From: Siphonodentalium dalli | Lineage: Eukaryota > Mollusca > Scaphopoda > Gadilida > Siphonodentaliidae | Reading direction: 5' to 3' | NCBI GenBank assembly: GCA_032622095.1 | Contig: CP136063.1 | Location: 7,295,814-7,359,813, forward strand | DNA: 64,000 nucleotides | Shown: positions 13,201 through 28,200 of the stretch, one piece after another | Position numbering within the stretch: position 1 is the stretch's first letter | How the letters are laid out: each line of letters begins with the position of its first letter | Made by a program: the position numbers and the translations under genes | Notes under the pieces: model-generated | The model's database searches: none | What the model was told of the DNA's origin: nothing | The model's input: the letters and a program-made list of their open reading frames with translations, nothing else

Positions 13201-16200
13201 GCGTCCTGGATTGTCAGTTCACTCGACAGAAGACAGTTAATAGCAGTAGTAAAATATTCGATCTCAACAACAAGTGGACACTGATTTATGCTCACGGCGC
13301 AGTGTATTCCGGTAAGTCACGGCGCAGTGTATTCCGGTGAGTCGATGATTTGCGCTCACGGCGCAGTTTATTCCGGTGAGTCGATTATTTACGCTCACGG
13401 CACAGTGTTTTCCGGTGAGTCGATTATTTACGCTCACGGCGCAGTGTCGGTGATTTACATCCACGGCACTGTGTATTCCATGAGTCGACGAGTTACGCTC
13501 GCGGCACAGTGCATTCTGGTGAGTTGATGGGCCCGCCCACGGCACAGTGCATTCCGGTGAATCGATGATTTACGTCCACGGCACTGTGTATTCCATGAGT
13601 CGACGAGTTACGCTCGCGGCACAGTTTATTATTATTATACTTTAATTTCCTCCAATATCATGAAGAGTTACAAACATATATACAGGCTAAACATATATAT
13701 AAAGGTTTTGGATGTATAGATATACACATAACAATATTCTATATACACGTCAAATAACTTATACACGGTATGTGAACGAGGGAAAAATTATAATGTGACA
13801 CAAAGGTATATTTCCAATTAATATGGGCTCTAGTACCAAAGTGCGCATTATGTGACTTGTGCTTAAGTTACAAGTAACTAATAATAATATTGAAAGAAGG
13901 TATTTGTCATTTTGTTAAAATGTTCACAGTATGTATCGACTGGTGTGATGAGCAAACTACTAGCCTGGTTCGATGTGATAAAATTTCCAAATATTCGCAG
14001 TCACTCTGACAAAAAAGATGACAAGATCCCTCCAATCCGAGTCAACTGGAATATCGGATGGGTGATGACCAAGGAAGCAGGCAAGTAGCTCATCCTTTTC
14101 CAGTCCGTCTACATGCAGGGAGGCATCAATCCCAAACTGGTCAAGAAAATCCTGCCATACACAGTTCCGTAATTCAGCAAGGAAGATACAATCAATAAAT
14201 ATGTGCATAATAAGACATTGGTATGGCATGCCACACTTTAAACAAATGCCACTATCGTGATATGCTGTATGTGCGAGCAAGCGAGCTACCAGTAAGAAAG
14301 TGAATTTTTCCTTTGGGTAGTCCCTGCATGTTACCCATAAAGGAGATATGCAAAGCGATGGATGTGCAGTGGCAAATACTGATAATTTCGGGTCAGTAGT
14401 CACAGAAGATATCCAAAAAATCCTTTCAAATTCGGATATTTGAGTCTGCACCAAGTTTTTCCACACATATTTGGAAGGGAATAAGCCAGATATTTCAAAG
14501 TTATATACATGCTCTAAAAGAGAGAATTTAGCTAAGATATGTCAGACATATGTGAGTGTAACTCTTGACGGCCAGAAAGGTGCTCGTATAATCTGAAAAC
14601 GAATATGCGTTTTGCAGCTTTGTCTGATGACAATTTACAGAGCGACCCGAACAGAGATAGCTTTTTCCTCTCGATGATGCTAGCAACGGAGCTAAGACCC
14701 ATAAGACCCTGTGTTATCACCTTTCGCGTCGCTCTGGGTAAACCCTGCATGTTTTTCAGGCACATGCGGTGTACTCTTTCTAATTTCATCATATCGGACT
14801 GTGACAAGCATCGTAACATCTCAGAACCGTACAAGCCACAACTTAATACAATAGACTTATATATTTTCAAGCAACTGAAAGGAGTTATACCACCAGGATA
14901 TATGCCTGCTTTGGTAAGAGAGAAATAACTACGCCGTATTTTATCACAAAGGTGATCTATCATATGTGAACTTTGTTTGTATTTAGCAAGAGGTATTCCA
15001 AGGTGGATTGCAGAATCAACTTCCCTCAATTTTGTAGAGTATTCGCAGAATGACCATGTACGGTTACATTTTTCAAATTCATGTTTTGTTTCATTAAATA
15101 CAAGGATAACAGTTTTTGTAGGGTTATACTTAAATCTCCAAAACTGACTGTACCGGAAACATATACGTATCAAGTTCGATATGCCTTCCTTAGTAAGAGA
15201 GAGGAGCATCATGTCATCTGCTTGAGTTATGGCAGAACAGTTTATACCTTGAATTTGAAGGCCATAGTATTGATTTTTTTAATTCCTGGAGTAGGTGCAT
15301 TCTGGTGAGTTGATGGGCCCGCCCACGGCACAGTGCATTCCGGTGAGTCGATGATTTACGTCCACGGCACTGTGTATTCCATGAGTCGACGAGTTACGCT
15401 CGCGGCACAGTGCATTCTGGTGAGTTGATGGGCCGCCCACGGCACAGTGCATTCCGGTGAGTCGATGATTTACGTCCACGGCACTGTGTATTCCATGAGT
15501 CGACGAGTTACGCTCGCGGCACAGTGCATTCTGGTGAGTTGATGGGCCCGCCCACGGCACAGTGCATTCCGGTGAGTCGATGATTTACGTCCACGGCACT
15601 GTGTATTCCATGAGTCGACGAGTTACGCTCGCGGCACAGTGCATTCTGGTGAGTTGATGGGCCCGCCCACGGCACAGTGCATTCCGGTGAGTCGATGATT
15701 TACGTCCACGGCACTGTGTATTCCATGAGTCGACGAGTTACGCTCGCGGCACAGTGCATTCTGGTGAGTTGATGGGCCGCCCTGGTGAGTTGATGGGCCG
15801 CCAAATGGTCATGTCTGCGGGGGTCATTGTCGATACTCACAATAGGCACTAATTTTCCTTATAGTGTGCCCCCCCCCTGTATAGTGTGCCGATGGACGTG
15901 GTCTATAGCTACACGGGTGTGTCATTTCTTACCTCGGTCTAATCGCAGAATGGTTAGTGCACATGACCGAGTCTACATGATTGAGTGGTTTGTGGTGAGT
16001 GTATTGACATAGCAACGATTCAGCGTACATGCATTTTATTTACGGAGTATGCAGCGCAACATCACGACGACCAAATTTCAGTAACGTCGGGGTGTTGAGT
16101 AAATACATCTGTCCGATAGTACATAATATAGTATAATAGATATAATTTGATGTGTTCCCGAATATGGGATAATCTGCCATTCCCCACTGTTGTATTGCTA

Positions 16201-19200
16201 TGGTTAATTGTATAGTGGTAAGCACTGTGTACTGGAGATATATAAAATACGATGAATACGAGCGTACACACATAATACATACCTTAATTGCTGATGAATG
16301 GTTGCAATCATTGTACAACACAGGTATGAGTAGAACAATAGAATAACCCAGTAACAGTATTGTGATATACGCTATAACATGGATATCATGATACATGTAC
16401 CTCATACCTTATATGGGCACATTATACCACCGATACTAGAACATAACTATCCGCTCTTGAGATAAGAACGGCACTTGACCTGGAACATTCCTCCCAGCAC
16501 ACCTCTCCATAACCTGTATGCATAGTGCTTACCAGAAAAGACTTATACACAAATATAAAAGTTATCAAAATTTCTGGACTCTGTTCCTTTACACGGCCAA
16601 TCTACAATTATCCACTAGTCTAGTTACGGGACACATCAATAGTAAATACATAGTACACTATTACAATATGAAGTATAACAATTGTTGCCGTTCTAATTTC
16701 ACTAAAACAAATTACCCGGACAAATTTGAATCGGGTAGCAGTCATTTATTGTATATGTATCTGAAAGAATCAATACTATAGACGAACGTAATCGATCGAG
16801 AGATATAACCTTGAAGTAATGGAGCGTTCCAATAATATTAACTAGTGGGTTGAGCTCACCGTTCACCATTCTTCATCATTATCAACAATAGCATCGTTAG
16901 CCGCCTCTGCCTCTGCCCAACTGGTTTGCCATCTGCGTTTGCCATTTAGGCACTTGCTTCTGTGTCGTAATGCATGTATATATACAATTTTAATTGTCCG
17001 TCCACACTGGTGGTATACATATGCTTTGCCAAAGTAATTTATTTAAGCCAATGTTTGTTGAGGTTTGCTTTGGACCTTCCCACAATATTCACATGTGTAA
17101 CGTTTATTTGGAGACGAAGCGTCTGCATACAGATTTAGTTTAACAGCTCTTGGCCTTATGATACGTATGCTATAATAAACATACGGATTTATTTGTAAAG
17201 ATTAAGTGCCAAGACAAAATGAAAAACGGTGGTGTGAATAATGCATGCATTTCAGTGCGTTAATATAACGTTAAGTGCATTATTATTTTACAACAAAAAA
17301 GTTATTTGAAAATAGGCGAGGATATCAAAATCAGGGTTAACAGAAACTTAGTAATGCAGAAAGCGACCGGCGTAGTCACTGACTATAATAATGTCCCTGA
17401 CTAGAAGAATGTCCCTGAAGAATGTCCCTGACTAGAAGAATGTCCCCGAAGAATGTCCCTGAAGAATGTCGCTGCAGAATGTCCATGAAGAATGTCCCTG
17501 AAGAATGTCCCTGAAGAATGTCCCTGACTAGAAGAATGTCCCTGACTAGAAGAATGTCCCTGACTAGAAGGACTAGAAGAATGTCCCTGACTAGAAGAAT
17601 GTCCCTGAAAATAATGATTTATTTGACAGCTGTGGAAAACTATATCAACCCTTTACCCAACAGAAGGGCCCTGTGCCAATGCATTCTCTTATATATGCGA
17701 GTCGACCATAGGTCGCCTCGCATATATAAGATAATGCATTGGCTTAACACATTAAAAATTATAAAATTGTTAAAGAATGTAAGAAAAAATGGTAAAAAGT
17801 GTTAAAAAAAGTTTTGTTTAGGCCAATGCATTCTCTTATATATGCGAGGAGACCTATGGTCGACTCGCATATATAAGAGAATGCATTGGCACAGGGCATA
17901 ACTGTAACTATCACAATGTGGTCAAGGAGCCGGTTCCAATGATATCCATATTTGTATGGTTCTATTGAGACAGACCGAAGATATTTTAGGCTGTTGAAGC
18001 TTTATTTGGCCGGTTTTGGCCGTTTTGTTGGGTAAAGGGTTAACCCATGGTCTGCACATATCTTTGGTATGCGATATTTAAGTTTATAATGATCGCTTCT
18101 ACCACAGTGACGGGCACAATATCACAATGTAGCACCTCTACATCTGACCTAGTATTTCCAATCCCCAAAGTTCAGTTTTATTGGTATACTGACACACTGC
18201 ATACGTCTCTGTTAAATCAGTAGTTAAATCACATCCTTCATAATTTACAGGGTACATATCACAGCATGACGAGATGCCGATCACTTCTGATGGAACCATA
18301 GACTTCCTATCGACGCAAGATGTCTCGGGTAGTCCGGATACTCTTGGTCCGAAGCTGGTCAAAGCGCATGGTGGGTACCAGGGCCAGGACATTACGTCAC
18401 TCCCGTAATCTCGTAATCGGGTAGCTGCTATATGAAATGCATGTAGTGGACGAGCTAGATATGTGTTACAAGATGTATTACACTTATGAGTGAAATCGAT
18501 TATGTAAATTTTACGAACCTTTATTGAATAGTTGATGTGTGTTCGATGTTCAAACAGTGCTGCAAAATCGATATATCTTTTTCTTTGTAAATTTCAGTAC
18601 TAACTATTTCAGTGATTACGGATTTGTTAACGTGCATTGTGAATGTCAACAGTTACGGTACTATCCCGTCGGAGAAGCTTTTATATATGTCGTCAACACG
18701 TTTAAAATAACACTGTTACAATTAATAACTTCACTTAATATGGCACTTTATATCAATGAGCGCGACGCTGCTAGGAACGTGCATTATCGCGGTCGGTGGA
18801 CACACAACTGTGCACGAATCATACAGTTTGTTAAAATGTGCGGACGTTTAATGTCGAGTCGCGTGATGATGGTTTGTTCCCACCAGCTGTCACGCGACCC
18901 ACGTGAACACATTATCTCCGCCAACCAATCGCGTCCTTCTAATGACCAATTACTCTTGGTCGGCGTCTCCTCGACATGGTACAATTATTATCACAACAGC
19001 ATGGCCGGAATTCAACTGTCACAAGTATGACAAACATCCACCTCATATACAAATACACCTATTTGGCCGCGATTAAGACTAATGTGCTGATGACCATGAA
19101 CAATTGATAGTGATTTAAGTTGACAATACCTGAATTGATTGCGTCAATAATGTAATGGTCTTAGTATATTCCGTTTCATGCTAACCGTTATTTCTGATTA

Positions 19201-22200
19201 TTCTGTAAACGAAGATTTCAGAGTCCAGTTTATCTATGTGCTTTCAGTATAATCGATTATTCTAATAAAATACAAACCCATTACCCCACCAGCAACATCA
19301 TCAATAATATCGCCGCAACACGAGAACCCCGTCTTGTGTAAGGACTGTGGACAACCGGCGCAGCCAAATATAAACCGCTCACGAGAACCCCGTCGTGTGT
19401 AAGGACTGTGGACAACCGGCGCAGCCAAATATAAACCGCTCACGAGAACCCCGTCGTGTGTAAGGACTGTGGACAACCGGCGCAGCCAAATATAAACCGC
19501 TCACGAGAACCCCGTCGTGTGTAAGGACTGTGGACAACCGGCGCAGCCAAATATAAACCGCTCACGAGAACCCCGTCTTGTGTAAGGACTGTGGACAACC
19601 GGCGCAGCCAAATATAAACCGCTCACGAGAACCCCGTCGTGTGTAAGGACTGTGGACAACCGGCGCAGCCAAATATAAACCGCTCACGAGAACCCCGTCT
19701 TGTGTAAGGACTGTGGACAACCGGCGCAGCCAAATATAAACCGCTCACGAGAACCACGTCGTGTGTAAGGACTGTGGACAACCGGCGCAGCCAAATATAA
19801 ACCGCTCACGAGAACCCCGTCGTGTGTAAGGACTGGGGACAACCGGCGCAGCCAAATATAAACCGCTCACGAGAACCCCGTCGTGTGTAAGGACTGGGGA
19901 CAACCGGCGCAGCCAAATATAAACCGCTCACGAGAACCCCGTCTTGTGTAAGGACTGGGGACAACCGGCGCAGCCAAATATAAACCGCTCACGTGTAAAG
20001 GTACTATTAAGATCGAATTCCCAGTTGTTTTAGTATAATTAATTTTAACACTTCGTGCTGCGATATAGCAAGCATTTGACATTAGACCAATAACCATGGG
20101 CGAACAAAATAGAAGGCGTCATATGAGCAAACGCAATTGAACTCCGTCACGGCTATAGTATCGATCAGACACATACACTGAGAACAAAAGTTTGGTCAAT
20201 ATGACTAACTTAGGGTAGTCAACAGCTTGTCCTGGAGATGACTACCTTTTGTTAGTCAAAATGACTACTTGGAAAAGTTAGTCATCATGACTAGGTTAGC
20301 AGTAGTCAACATGACCAACATATGCTTAGTCAACATGACTAACACTGAGTCATATTGACTAATATTGCATTAATCACAATGGCTACTATGATTTGAGTCA
20401 AAGTGACCAGGATCGGGTCATAATGACTAATTCTATTTGAGTCAAAATTACTAAAGTAAGTTTAGTCAGCATGACTAGAACCGAGTCAGGATATCCCCGG
20501 CCTGTTCCGTGCATGTGGAGTAAAACGTATCTGAATGTCTAAATTAATGGGCCGTAATTCTTAATGTATGTGTAATAATATAAACAAAAACTACTTTGCG
20601 TAAATCGCAAACTTCTATACAATAAATATATGCGATTTAGAGCAAAGGTTTTCGATTTATAACAAAGGTTTGCAATTAATCAAAACAATTTGCAATTAAT
20701 ACAGGGCTTTAACCGTATAAATATAAATCAGGCATCTTCAACAGGTCTGGGTGAACTCCAATCGCTCTATAATAGCACGGTCAGGCTAAAATAGACCAAT
20801 CGGTCATTCACAGCCAGAATGCATGTGTGATAAGGGGAGCAAATCTTTGCGATAAATCACAAAACGACTTTGTGAAAAATCACAAACACCTTTGCGATGA
20901 CTCGCAGACCTTTGGGATAACTCGCGAACCTTTGCAACAAATCTCAAGCATCTTTACGATAACGCTCAAACTACTTGGTTATTATACTTTACGATTTATC
21001 GTAAACATGTTTGAGATTTATCACAAAGGTTTGTGATCTATTGCAGATATAGAGGATATGAAATGAGTGTTTCGCTCATATGATATTTATGAAACAAGTC
21101 TAAGAATTTTCAGTTTTCTCGAGCCTCCGGCGAGAGAAAACTGAAAATTCGTGACGAGTTTCATAAATATCATATGAGAGAAACACGAATTACATATTCT
21201 ATTTATCATATGACACCTATAAATTGATTATGATGTCCAAAACGCACACAAATAACTAAATAGCTATATGACATCGGCAGCAAAAGGTTAATGTGACGTC
21301 ACTTCATTGCACCGGAAGCCCAATTACACCTGGTGAACTAGCAGAAATAATATGCACGCGAAGATATAGTGCGCTATTCTGTTCTCAGTTTGTGACATTA
21401 TATCGTATGTTTATTAGATAAATACGAATTACATATACTATTTATCGTATAACAATGCCCAAAACTATATATTTCAAGATTATAATTGCGAGAATTTCGG
21501 CATCGCGTTGATTGACGCGCACGAATTTGACCTGCATTTAGTCAGTGATGCGGCTCGGCACCCGGCTGCCATTCAGCCAATCATAACACACTTTTTGTCA
21601 ACAAACCAATCAAATTATCGGAAGGTGATATGAATTAGTAATTGATATGAAATTGATTTATGACATAGTTTCCAACGTAAATAATGATTGAGTCATATGA
21701 TAAATATTGTTATGTGTTGGCACTAATGGGCTTGAACCGAATAAACATAATAAATCAGACATCTTAAACCGGTCTTTCTCAGCCAACATGCAAGGGGAGC
21801 TAACCAATAGAATAAAAAAATAATTCATTCTCATCTATTTTGGAGATTATTTACTGAGAATATTCAAAATTAAGCAACTTTGCGATACATCACAAAACAA
21901 CTTTGCGATAAATCTCAAACATCTTTACTAATTAACTACTTGGTGATTATACTTTGCGATTTATCGCAAAGATGTTTGAGATTTATCACAATAGCCCGAT
22001 CAGGTTAAAATAGACCAATCATTCTTTTACAGCCAGCATGTATCTGCGATAAGCGGAGTCACTCTAAACGGTTCTATTATTATCGATCAACCAATACTTC
22101 AAAAACAAAACAAAAATAATTCCGATTGTTGTATCAAGACACTGTATTATTATTTACTGAGAACATTCATAGTTAAAACAACTTTGCGACAAATCGAAAA

Positions 22201-25200
22201 CATATTTCTGATAAATCGCCAACTACCGTACTTGACGATTAATCACAAAGGTTTGCGATTAATCGCAATGATTGAATTTTATTGTTATATGTGGGCAATA
22301 ATGGGATTGAACCGTATAACCATTATCAATCAGATATCTCAAACAGGTCTGGGTGAACCACTTACCGATCTATAATATACTAAAATAAACCGATCGGTCT
22401 TTCACAGACAGCATGCATCTGGGATAAGTGGAGTCACTCTAAACTGTGGTATTGGTATCTCTCAACCAATACGTACATGTAAACAAAATTAATTCTGATT
22501 TCTTTTGCAAGACATCAAATAATTATTTACTGAGAATATTCAAAATAAACATACATGTATACAGATATTCAAACAAACAGACTCAAATTGTCAAGAAATT
22601 TAGAGTTCCCTCTCTTACAACGGTGAGCAATGTGCCAGGAAGACCGATCGGTCTATTTTAGCCCGATCAGGCTATTATAGTTAATCTGTGGTTCGCTTAG
22701 ACCTTTCTTGATACCATAATAAATATCGCGTAAATAGTATGTACAGGTAATTGTTCTGGTTCCTACACTGCACTATGTGAACAAAGCCAAATTATGTTCG
22801 AGAACATGTTGTAAAGTATGTAAATAGCGTGCGATAAGAAAAATACTCAACAATAGGGATACCACACTAATGAGCGTTGGTTAATTAAAACTGGCACGAT
22901 GTTGTTTGCAAAATACTGTTATAGTGCTCACTAGTCCTCGCCACAAGATTTTTGTGTTGAATGGGTCACCGGAATCACTCTCCAAAAAACAATTGCCACA
23001 GTGTTGCGTGTTTTGCTTATAGTACACTTCTGATGTGCTGTATCGGTATATGAACAAACAAACAAACCTCACACAAAGGGAGTTTAATGTATTGGATATT
23101 TGATCCAGTTTGGTACAGCCATAGTGAATAAATTATTATCCATTCGCAGCTATGCGTCATCGAGTCAATGTCATTGGCTGATCACCAGAGCCATATAATG
23201 TAGGGTTTCGCGAATATGGTTTCCAAATATGGAAGAGGTTATTTCCTAGCAAAGCGGAAATGTATAGTACTGTAGAGAGATTACCTGCGGATGCCACGTG
23301 TCAACCACTTGACCATGGTTGAACGGCGGTATGGTATAACCGCTGTCATTAACGCCCTACATCAATTATTAGAAGCCCGTTATATTGTCCCTTTCATTTA
23401 CAAATATAATCCAGACAGTGCTAACAATATTCCAGGTTATTAAGAAGCAAGTTAGGTCCAATTATTTGCTAAAACAATCTAAACAAGATAAGTTTACACC
23501 AACAAACCCACGTGGGTCATACACCGGAAGCACAATTATTTCGATTTTTCGTTCGTACTATATAAACATCGTACCGGTATCATAAATGCAGGGCTAAAAT
23601 ATGTCGCTGAATGATAACGTTATAGTTTATGTGACACTTTAAATACATAAGTTATAAAACATAGCTTATGTTCAGTAGCTAAATGTCTACTTAATATGAT
23701 TTTTTGTTCATTGTCAAGTTGACTACTTCAGGATTTGTCATGATGACTCGTGGGACGGTACTGGTAATAGTCATAATGACTCCGAATACCCATGACTAAC
23801 CCAAAGGTAGTCATATTGACCAGTTATTTTTCTCAGTGTAACAGACATGTTGGGGACGCGACTTTTTGTTGAGGCAGATCTATACCAGACATGTTGTGGG
23901 CGTGACTTTTTGTTGGGGCAGACCCATACCAGACATGTTGGGGAAGCGACTTTTGGTTGGGGCAGACCCATAACAGGCATGTTGGGGACGCGACTTTTGG
24001 TTGGGGCAGACCCATAACAGGCATGTTGGGGACGCGACTCTTGGTGGGGGTAGACCCATAACATACATGTTGTGGACGTGACTTTTGGTGGGGGCAGACC
24101 CATAACATACATGTTGGGGACGGGACTTTTGGTGGGGGCAGACTCATTCCAGACATGTGACCATGTGTCTTATATTTGACTAACGTTTTTTTTTTCTTCA
24201 GAATGCCTGATGGTATTCGCGTGGAACAATGTGCCTTACATTTGATTAACTTTGTTGATGATGCCTGATGGTATTCGCGTGGATGGGGCGGCCCGTGTGA
24301 CTATGTGCCTTACATTTGATTAACTTTGTTGATGATGCCTGATGGTATTCGCGTGGATGGGGTGGCCCGTGTAACAATGTGCCTTACATTTGATTAACTT
24401 TGTTGATGATGCCTGACGGTATTCGCGTTGATGGGGCGGCCCGTGTAACAATGTGCCTTACATTTGATTAACTTTGTTGATGATGCCTGATGGTATTCGC
24501 GTGGATGGGGCGGCCCGTGTGACTATGTGCCTTACAATTGTATAACTGTTTTCAGAATGCCTGGCGGTATTCGCGTGGATGGGGCGGCCCGTGTGACTAT
24601 GTGCCTTACAATTGTATAACTGTTTTCAGAATGCCTGGCGGTATTCGCGTGGATGGGGCGGCCCGTGTGACTATGTGCCTTACATTTGATTAACTTTGTT
24701 GATGATGCCTGATGGTATTCGCGTGGATGGGGTGGCCCGTGTAACAATGTGCCTTACATTTGATTAACTTTGTTGATGATGCCTGACGGTATTCGCGTTG
24801 ATGGGGCGGCCCGTGTAACAATGTGCCTTACATTTGATTAACTTTGTTGATGATGCCTGATGGTATTCGCGTGGATGGGGCGGCCCGTTTGACTATGTGC
24901 CTTATAATTGTATAACTGTTTTCAGAATGCCTGGCGGTATTCGCGTGGATGGGGCGGCCCGTTTGACTATGTGCCTTATAATTGTATAACTGTTTTCAGA
25001 ATGCCTGATGGTATTCGCGTGGATGGGGCGGCCCGTGTGACTATGTGCCTTACAATTGTATAACTGTTTTCAGAATGCCTGATGGTATTCGCGTGGATGG
25101 GGCGGCCCGTGTGACTATGTGCCTTACAATTGTATAACTGTTTTCAGAATGCCTGATGGTATTCGCGTGGATGGGGCGGCCCGTGTGACTATGCGCCTTA

Positions 25201-28200
25201 TAATTGTATAACTGTTTTCAGAATGCCTGATGGTATTCGCGTGGATGGGGCGGCCCGTGTAACACTGTGCCTTACATTTGATTAACTTTGTTGATGATGC
25301 CTGATGGTATTCGCGTTGATGATCGTTTACCCGTGTGACTTTGTGCCTTATAATTTTGTCTAACTTTTTTTCAGGATGCCTGATGGTATTCGCATGGATG
25401 GGGGCGGCAACCATTGGCATTGTCTGTGCTACCTGGTTCAAGATGGTCTGGCCGGATACTAAGGTCGCTGGCTTACACGTCTGGTTTCAGGTTAGTCCAG
25501 CGTAACTAATTCAGTATCGAATGATACTAAGGTCGCAGGCTTAAACGGACATATTTCAGTAGGGAATGCTATTGGTCGCTGACAAAGTGCTCGACCACTG
25601 TGTAACATCGGTGGATGCGTTCATGCAAGTCGTTTATTAAATTTAAGTTATGATCATTTCGAATAAATGTTGCTTTTTGTTTCTATTGTTTTACTGCCAG
25701 TGAACATATAAGAGTTAAGTCTTATAAGCGGTAGTGAAATGTAACAGCTTCTTAATTAGATCAGACACTTATCATTGATATGTGGCCAAAATATGATTGC
25801 CACCGTCCGCCTACCATGTAGCGTGGCGGCATAAATGATTTAGACACAAGACTATGATGTTTAGACAAATAACAACATATTTTTACTACTGTTGGTACCA
25901 TGTTTGGTGTGACATGGCCATCAGTTGGAATTCGTCATACCTTCACTGGGGAGGGGATTCAGGTTGGAAATGTCAAGCATTTGAGGTATCAACCCGATGG
26001 GGTGCAAGTGGACTTTCGCGAACATTGATTTTGGTCTGTTTCAAGGCGACCGGAAGGGGTACAGTTGGAAATTTGAATATGGACACTCAGAACCGGGACC
26101 ACCTAGCCAATATACTGCCCCCTTCGTCACATCATATCGCTATAATGCTGTACATTTGCTTAAAGTGATGTGAAACACTCCGGTAGGGTGATCCAATAGA
26201 AATGGAGAGTAATCTTAAAGTGATGTGAACCACTCCGGTATGGTTATCCAATAGAAATGGAGAATAAAACTTAAAGTGACGTGAAACACTCCGGTAGGGT
26301 GATCCAATAGAAATGGAGAATAATCTTAAAGTGATGTGAAACACTCCGGTGGGGTGATCCAATAGAAATGGAGAATAATATTGCTCAAAGTTGTTCTTTT
26401 TACGAATATTAATCCAAATTACCAACACACACCGTCATTCTGATATATTAATTAAATTCTCTGACTCTGGATGGCGATATTTGTGTTTGTTTGTCACCGA
26501 TTGTTGCGTCCCGAATCCAGATGTAAATATTTACAATTGAGCATAGTTCAGACGATGTTTTCTATCGAGTGGTATTGTCGATTTCTTTTTAATTTTCGAC
26601 TATGTTAGTAGAATGCTACATTCTCCAGGTTGGCATAACGCCTGAATACTAACTTATCAGTTTCAAGGACTCGAACAAGTTCATAATTTGTCTTTAAATC
26701 CATGCATTTGAGATTTGCATCTTGGTTCTTATTTCGTGCATTGTTTGAATGTGTGTTCATTCTTCGCGCGAGCGTCATTTGTGCCCAAAATGTTGATCAA
26801 AATCAGAACTGGGAACCTTATACTGAGTATTTCAAGAATAATTCATATTCCCGTTGGTGCATGCATTGTATACATGTACCACTGAAATACAAACTTCAAA
26901 AATAAAAAAAATGTCGAAGTCAATATGCTATTCTCGAGTTAGTATTCTTCATTAATATGCGATATTTTACGTCTTGAATGACAGTACTAATATAAAAAAA
27001 GGTCTGGGAAGTGGCCATTACAATGATTACGTTGTACTAATAAAATACTGTTATTGTTGTTTTTAGATTCACAGAGGTGCCATGGTGTTCGTGTTTCTTG
27101 CTACGATCTCAGCCTTCATTATCATCTTCACGAAGAATGATTGGGAGCTCATCGATGTGAGTCTAAGTTGATGGTTCACGACAAATTGAAGATGGTCTCT
27201 CTCGTCAACTACTTTTATATTAATTTCGGGGTATAAAATAATAGATATGAATCCATGACACATGTCCGGAAGCCCTTTTATCAAGTTATATCAATCTTGT
27301 CGCTATCGCACCACGATATTTTAAACAAAATTATGCGAGAAAACGTTCAGAGCTCCAAGATTGATAACTCCTTCTTGTTAGCTCAACCAAGGCAATTTTT
27401 TTATTTCATAGCAAATTACGATATAAATCAATCACTTCATTATGACTTCTGTAAACAACTAAAATATCAAATCTAACAAAATAAACATGATGTTGATGTT
27501 ATTGCGGCCAGGAAGATGTACACCATTCTGACAGTGGTGTTGCGGTGATGGCGGTCACGTTACAGCATCATATCAATTGGACATGCGTGTTTTATATCAC
27601 TAACGTTTTTAAGCATATTTTAATTTATCATAAAGATAATATACATCGGGGTTTTGGGCACAAGTTACTAAACGTACAACATGGCGAAATTTGATACCAT
27701 ACATGGGTTTGTTCAAAACGTTTTGATTTAGATATGAAAGATTGAATAATACGAATTAAGGTAGTTAGATTTTGGTTTGCTATATAATTCTTAGAATGGA
27801 TTTCATAAATATGTACACATTGCTTACCTCAGTTGTGTTCATAATCGTAGGTGTTAAGTTATTTAACATGTTTTCAGTGTGAATGTTGAGCGGCGAAACA
27901 TGTCTGCATCGTGCATGCAGACATGTTTTTTTTTATGTGTGCGTACTGATACAAACTTATCAAGCAACAAACTCATATTTCTTTCGCTCGTTGTGAATAG
28001 AAATACATGATATACAAGCCATTATCAATAACATGATTGGATTGGTTCACACCATCAATGAACATAACATTTCTTGTATGGTTTGCTTGTAATGGATTAA
28101 AGCCATTCATACTTAAATTTCGAATAAAGTAAATCCTATGATCTCTAAATAAAGGACATACATGACAATAGTGATTTTTGGTATAAAGGACATACATGAC

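Noticed and set aside
18138-18392. Minus-strand 84-codon frame
   Set aside because: It is the antisense shadow of exon 5.
18539-19030. 163-codon plus-strand frame
   Set aside because: No recognisable domain, and it is not needed to join exons 5 and 6.
19240-19330. A candidate exon ending 'cacgagaaccccgtctt' before 'gtgtaagg'
   Set aside because: Its phase would create a stop on joining to exon 6, while exon 5 at 18251-18370 joins exon 6 perfectly.
24532-25441. Minus-strand frames over the exon 6 array
   Set aside because: Antisense of a repeat derived from exon 6.
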